A DNA stretch of 27,916 nucleotides from Promethearchaeota archaeon. GTDB lineage: Archaea > Asgardarchaeota > Lokiarchaeia > Sigynarchaeales > SOKP01. The stretch is from positions 1 through 27,916 of the forward strand of contig JAEOUI010000364.1 in NCBI GenBank assembly GCA_016839425.1, written 5' to 3'. Within the stretch, counting starts at the first letter, position 1; the number at the start of each line of letters is the position of its first letter. The notes under the pieces are model-generated. The model was not told the DNA's origin and ran no database searches. It saw only the letters and a list, made by a program, of their open reading frames with translations. Positions 24,229-27,916 of this stretch are shown here, one piece after another. The position numbers and the translations under genes were made by a program.

Positions 24229-24789
24229 ATGACAGCTCAAACTGAAAAGGAAAAAATGCTTTTAGGTAATTTATACAATGCAAATGACCCTGAGCTCGTA
24301 AAAGAAAGACAAATGGCTCGCATGTTATGTCAAGAATACAATAATACAAAATTTAACGATTCTTTTTCACATGATGCTATTTTGAAAAAGTTGCTCGCCA
24401 AATTTGTTGATCCATTAACCATTGAGCCACCCTTCACTTGCGATTATGGAAGCAATATTTTCCTTGGAAAGGGCGTTTATATGAATACGAACTGCGTCAT
24501 ATTGGATTGCAACACCGTTGAGATTGGAGATGGCGCCTTGCTAGGTCCTAATGTACAAGTTTATTGTGCGTCGCATCCATTAGAACCCGAATTACGCAAG
24601 CAGGGTCGAGAATTGGCATTACCAGTGATCATTGGAAAAAATGCTTGGATCGGAGGAAACACCGTAGTATGCCCTGGAACTTCGATCGGAGAAGATTCTG
24701 TTATTGGACCCGGATCAATCGTGATTAAGAACATCCCATCGCGTGTATTTGCTGCGGGAAATCCTTGCAAAGTAATAAGGAAGATTTAG
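24229..24789 (+). CDS. Maltose/galactoside O-acetyltransferase family protein
   Basis: 186 residues, the usual length of the Maa/LacA/NodL family. It moves an acetyl group from acetyl-CoA to a sugar hydroxyl. The N-terminal maltose-acetyltransferase helix region (KMLLGNLYNANDPELVKERQ) is followed by left-handed beta-helix hexapeptides (VEIGDGALLGPNVQ, IIGKNAWIGGNTVVCPG, SIGEDSVIGPGSIV). The catalytic His is H116 in YCASHPLEPE, and the C-terminal AAGNPCKVIRKI is typical. It probably forms trimers with active sites between subunits. It ends at TAG (24787-24789), evidence that TAG is a working stop in this genome. Convergent with the gene at 24839. The exact sugar is unknown. Confidence 0.93.
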   Translation: MTAQTEKEKMLLGNLYNANDPELVKERQMARMLCQEYNNTKFNDSFSHDAILKKLLAKFVDPLTIEPPFTCDYGSNIFLGKGVYMNTNCVILDCNTVEIGDGALLGPNVQVYCASHPLEPELRKQGRELALPVIIGKNAWIGGNTVVCPGTSIGEDSVIGPGSIVIKNIPSRVFAAGNPCKVIRKI

Positions 24790-24838
24790 AATAATAGAAT
24801 CGGATTTAGGATAGAGTTCACATAATAATTAGCTAAAA

Positions 24839-25396
24839 TCACTGAAGCCAAGTGAGTTTGAATTGCGTTACGTCGTCTCCTTCCCAAGATTTCTTTAAGA
24901 ACTCAAAATGTACTTTTTTTTTCAAACACAATTCTATTGCTCTTTGCGTCCATCCGATCGTCGTATAATACCATAATTCAAACTTAGGATCGAAGTCGCT
25001 CAATGTGTAAATTAGCTCGTTGTCATGGATCCATTCTAACGATGTGCTCCCAAAATTAAATAGCATGGAATGAAATCGCGGGTACATTTGCACGAGTTTT
25101 TTAACATTACCCGACACAATCAGGTTTTTATAAATGGATGTCATCACATTTTCACCGAACTCGCGTCCCCACTTAATCACGAGTTCTCGATTATTTTTAG
25201 CAACAACTTTAATTAAAGTGTTGTACAACTCAAAATACACTTCGTAAGAATACCAAATAGAGTCCATTATGCGATCGTTTAAATATTGCTTTGCTTTATC
25301 CGAGAGCATCTCCTCATATTCATTTACATGAGCTTTATCCGATTTAATTCCCTTCGTAATTACTTTAACTAAAGTTCCTTTTACTTTTCGTTCCAC
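24839..25396 (-). CDS. Unknown 185-aa protein, possibly V4R/DUF2378-like
   Basis: The family is not firmly recognised. The pattern of an N-terminal RKVKGTLVK segment, a helical middle (WYSYEVYFELYNTLIKVVA, then KWGREFGENVMTSIYKN), a central GSTSLEWIHD and a final EGDDVTQFKLTW recalls bacterial and archaeal heme-NO/V4R/DUF2378-like small ligand-binding proteins, which often end with a GD...(F/Y)xxxW strand. That similarity is from memory of the pattern and weak. No membrane segment. The start is GTG at 25394-25396, the first codon after an AT-rich TATA-like run (25411-25426) about 23 bases upstream, so the transcript may be leaderless. Convergent with the acetyltransferase and divergent from the radical SAM gene. 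Confidence 0.6.
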   Translation of the reverse strand: MERKVKGTLVKVITKGIKSDKAHVNEYEEMLSDKAKQYLNDRIMDSIWYSYEVYFELYNTLIKVVAKNNRELVIKWGREFGENVMTSIYKNLIVSGNVKKLVQMYPRFHSMLFNFGSTSLEWIHDNELIYTLSDFDPKFELWYYTTIGWTQRAIELCLKKKVHFEFLKKSWEGDDVTQFKLTWLQ

Positions 25397-25616
25397 TAAA
25401 ACCCCAAAATAAGTTTATAATTTTAAATACCCTTGTGACAATAATGGAAATACAGCTATTTATAGATTTGCTAAGCAAAAATGATCGTTCTCGCGCGATT
25501 TTTTGACGAATAAAAGATCCAAATGTCATTTTTCAACAAATATGTTTCTTATCTTATCAATCACTTTCGCGTCCTATCCCATCTTGGATATTTAATTAAT
25601 TTTTAAAAGAACAAAA

Positions 25617-25632
25617 TTAAAGTTATATTAAT
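25617..25632 (+). promoter_or_regulatory. TATA box of the radical SAM gene
   Basis: AAGTTATATTAATACT is centred about 30 bases before the ATG at 25656, giving a transcript with a leader of only a few bases. The remainder of the 25397-25655 gap has only a 20-codon frame (25444-25506) that I do not accept as a gene. Confidence 0.5.
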
Positions 25633-25655
25633 ACTTGTAATTACTTGAAGTTATC

Positions 25656-26570
25656 ATGAATTATGTCGTTGGAAATTTGGTGGAACCCGTATTCAGACCT
25701 CCCTCGGAATGGGACGCATTATTGATAGCCATTACAACGGGATGTACCCGCAAGTGCACATTCTGTTCAATGTATAGGACTAAACAATTCTCCATACGAA
25801 AAAATATCGAAGAGATTAAAGAAGATATAAAAAAAGCGCGTGATTTTTACGGAGATCGAATCGAAAAGATTTTTTTCGAAGACGGAAACGCATTTGTCGT
25901 TAAGCCCGAGATTCTTGCGGAATTAACCAGATATAGCTATGAAATACATCCGAATTTGAGAAAAGTTAGCGCTTACGCTCACGCCAAGGACATCGTGAGT
26001 AAGTCAGATGAGGACTTGAAAATGCTGGCAGAAAGCGGATTTACCATGGTTTATGTTGGAATTGAAAGCGGAGATGATGACGTGCTAAAGGCGTGCAAAA
26101 AAGGCACGACCCAAGACGAGATTGCTCTTGCGGCTCAAAATTGTCATCGAGCGGGAATCGCTTGGTCTGGAATTTTTCTCTTAGGTCTTGCGGGGAACGA
26201 TCCCGAGAAGAGTAGGAAACACGCAATCGAATCAGCTAAACTGATCAATCGAATGGCTCCACCCGACCCGATTGAATGGTATGTATCTCCTTTAACACTG
26301 CGAATCGTGCCAAATACGGAATTATGGGAGCAAGCGTCTACTGGAGAGTTTCAACCGTGTTCTAGCGAGCAAATCTTAGAGGAATTGCACACGATGATAA
26401 CACATACATCTGACGACTTGCACAAGTGCGTGTTTAACACGAACCACGCTTCCAATTACATGGGTTTGAAAGGAGAATTAGCCAAAGATAAAGAAAAGTT
26501 TCTCAAGATAATTGAAGCTGGTATCCAAAATCCCCAACTGCGTCGTCCCGATTATCTTCGTGGTTTGTAA
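25656..26570 (+). CDS. Radical SAM enzyme of unknown reaction
   Basis: 304 residues. C30-x3-C34-x2-C37 (TTGCTRKCTFCSMY) binds the [4Fe-4S] cluster that cleaves S-adenosylmethionine. FFEDGNAF (about 71-78) fills the GGE-like position, and YVGIESGDDDVL (about 130-141) and GIFLLGLAGN (about 169-178) are typical of the Elp3/HemN-like superfamily barrel. There is no B12-binding domain, no TRAM domain and no SPASM cysteine cluster, though there are isolated cysteines late in the protein. The C-terminal NHASNYMGLKGEL, then KDKEKFL, marks a widespread uncharacterised subgroup often annotated only as radical SAM protein. ATG 25656; near-leaderless promoter. Substrate unknown. Confidence 0.92.
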   Translation: MNYVVGNLVEPVFRPPSEWDALLIAITTGCTRKCTFCSMYRTKQFSIRKNIEEIKEDIKKARDFYGDRIEKIFFEDGNAFVVKPEILAELTRYSYEIHPNLRKVSAYAHAKDIVSKSDEDLKMLAESGFTMVYVGIESGDDDVLKACKKGTTQDEIALAAQNCHRAGIAWSGIFLLGLAGNDPEKSRKHAIESAKLINRMAPPDPIEWYVSPLTLRIVPNTELWEQASTGEFQPCSSEQILEELHTMITHTSDDLHKCVFNTNHASNYMGLKGELAKDKEKFLKIIEAGIQNPQLRRPDYLRGL

Positions 26571-26656
26571 CAATTTCTTTACCTATAATTATTTGATATT
26601 AGTTCTAGTTTAAATAGAAATTATAAAGAAAAAAAAAAGTTGAGCTTATTTAATAT

Positions 26657-27916
26657 TTAATGTCTTCGTTTTTTTATCGTGATCACAGATAAGATTAGAG
26701 TCGCTATGGAGATAATACCACTTATAACGAGAAAGTCGTATCCTGAAACAGTTGGTTCTACTCCTGATGTAGTCGATTTTACTACTTGTACTTCAGCATA
26801 AACTTCGTTTCCTGCCACATCTACCACATAAAATCGGATGATAATAGTTCCATCATCTAATTCGTCCCATAGCATTGAATCTATCTGACCACTTGTTTGG
26901 GTAAATTCAATTGGATCGCCTTCGTTTAAAGTGTACCAAGTCGAGACTATATTGGCCTCTGTTATTTCAACCTCATAACTTGGTGCGGAACTAAATTTCT
27001 GATCGGTTGTAGGGGATATAATTGAGATCAAGGGCGCTTGAGAGTCTTTAATCACAAAAACTCTAGCACTTCTCTGATTTCCCGTAGTGTCATTAGTATA
27101 AAAAGCAATTTCGATCGATCCATCCTCCAATCCGTTCCATATTGTGGAATTTATCGTACCCGTGCTTGTTTCGTTGTTGCCCGGAAGATAAATTCGTTCT
27201 CCTCCATTGACCCTGTACCAAACCGAATCCACATCGTTTCCTTCGATCCAAATATTATATGTTGGTGATGACGAGTCGCACACTTGTCCCTCTAACGGCG
27301 AATTTATCGTTATTTCGGGACCAATCAATTGAGACCAGGCCACCAGAACGATTTCAAGCGAAGTAGTGCTATCTGTATATTCTAGTAAGACACCTGTTTC
27401 TGTATCAAATTTTACATTAATATCTTCTGAAATATCTGCTGTGATATATACACAGGTTCTCCCTCCGTAAGTACCAGTCTCAGTATCGTACATCTCAATC
27501 GCCATCTCTACATTGGATTTTGGAATGACCATTGGTAACGATCCGAATAAAACTAACGGTTGATTTGTTTGTGGAGGTAAAGTTTCTGTAAAAATTGTTC
27601 CAAGAATTGGCGTTAAAGATGTTAGTATCTCAGTTACGAGAATTCCTGTAAGATTTTGACTCATCCCTCCAATTAAAGTCTCGTATGTCCATTCGTCGCC
27701 AACCTCGACAAGCCATTCTTCTGGAGGAGCTTCTCTTAATGTCCAATCTACGAGGATATATTGAAAGATGTTCGCCCCAGAAATAAAGGTTTGGTTAAGC
27801 AGAATTCCGGTCTCTGTATCAATGTAATAAAACATGTCCGGGGAATAAGACATAACAACATAATCGCATTCTCTTCCTCCATACATTCCCGAGTGCGTTC
27901 CCTTGGTTGAGGCGAT
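26657..27916 (-). CDS. Cell-surface protein with repeated modules and C-terminal membrane anchor (N-terminus outside window)
   Basis: Open from the right edge to TAA 26657-26659, at least 419 codons; the ATG at 27886 is internal, because coding continues upstream of it (STKGTHSG, then MYGGRECDY). Two copies of a module with YGGR.C.Y, D(T)ETG(I/V)LL and a following (V)AW/(V)DW segment are visible. Two Ig-like modules follow, each opening (I)TINSPLEGQ or ISIISPTTDQ, with VWYRVN or TWYTLN, a W.(G/E)L(E/D)DG turn and a closing (D)xxGN. Thr/Ser-rich linkers lead to GYDFLVISGIISIATLILSV and KKRRH at the end, a tripartite anchor like the Lokiarchaeal C-terminal sorting signals. It should be exported and sit outside the membrane, facing the environment. 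Adhesion or S-layer role is a guess. Confidence 0.85.
   Translation of the reverse strand: MASTKGTHSGMYGGRECDYVVMSYSPDMFYYIDTETGILLNQTFISGANIFQYILVDWTLREAPPEEWLVEVGDEWTYETLIGGMSQNLTGILVTEILTSLTPILGTIFTETLPPQTNQPLVLFGSLPMVIPKSNVEMAIEMYDTETGTYGGRTCVYITADISEDINVKFDTETGVLLEYTDSTTSLEIVLVAWSQLIGPEITINSPLEGQVCDSSSPTYNIWIEGNDVDSVWYRVNGGERIYLPGNNETSTGTINSTIWNGLEDGSIEIAFYTNDTTGNQRSARVFVIKDSQAPLISIISPTTDQKFSSAPSYEVEITEANIVSTWYTLNEGDPIEFTQTSGQIDSMLWDELDDGTIIIRFYVVDVAGNEVYAEVQVVKSTTSGVEPTVSGYDFLVISGIISIATLILSVITIKKRRH

Noticed and set aside
25444..25506. Short ATG frame of 20 codons between the 25396 and 25656 genes
   Set aside because: No ribosome site, no recognisable sequence, and it lies in a divergent promoter region.
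1..27916. CRISPR array, rRNA or tRNA genes, insertion sequences
   Set aside because: No regularly spaced short repeats, no cloverleaf or rRNA-like stretches and no transposase frames were found on either strand.

Overview
The window is A+T-rich and looks archaeal. The evidence is AT-rich TATA boxes about 25-35 bases before several starts, near-leaderless genes, poly-T gene ends, a eukaryote-like small Ras-type GTPase next to a TrmB-like helix-turn-helix gene, families of soluble multi-PAS histidine kinases, and a cell-surface protein ending in a short transmembrane anchor plus KKRRH. Together these suggest an Asgard archaeon, most likely Lokiarchaeota-like. That assignment is inference; there is no rRNA, tRNA or phylogenetic marker here.

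Layout. 1-6229 (minus): two large PAS histidine kinases. The first (3770 to beyond base 1) is interrupted by two in-frame stops two codons apart. 6421-9948: a divergent pair, an acyl-CoA ligase with an AbrB-like N-terminal extension (minus) and a 4-hydroxybutyryl-CoA dehydratase (plus) whose conserved N-terminus carries an in-frame TAG. 10046-11607 (minus): a frame-disrupted Ras-like GTPase followed 13 bases later by a TrmB-like regulator. 11667-15206: a 126-base diverged direct repeat flanks a 1001-residue kinase that contains three tandem 375-base PAS units. 15274-18765: a hotdog thioesterase and a fourth kinase. 18835-20306: a ribbon-helix-helix/HisKA/receiver fusion diverging from a small unknown gene. 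20384-26570: ordinary metabolic and unknown genes (two TIM-barrel proteins, aldo/keto reductase, 7-TM protein, acetyltransferase, unknown protein, radical SAM enzyme). 26657 to the right edge: a surface protein that continues outside the window.

How the genes may work together. The four kinases are paralogues with a common catalytic core, no transmembrane segments and no fused receiver, so they should sense cytoplasmic signals. The only receiver in the window is in the fusion protein at 18835-19677, which also has a phosphoacceptor-type HisKA domain but no ATPase domain. It is therefore a plausible output partner with DNA-binding ability (inference). The ligase, dehydratase and perhaps the thioesterase fit C4 hydroxyacyl/enoyl-CoA metabolism.

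Most unusual is that three genes are interrupted: a kinase (TAG and TAA), the dehydratase (TAG where relatives usually have Lys) and the GTPase (a 31-base insertion). These could be recent decay, readthrough, or assembly errors; raw reads would decide.
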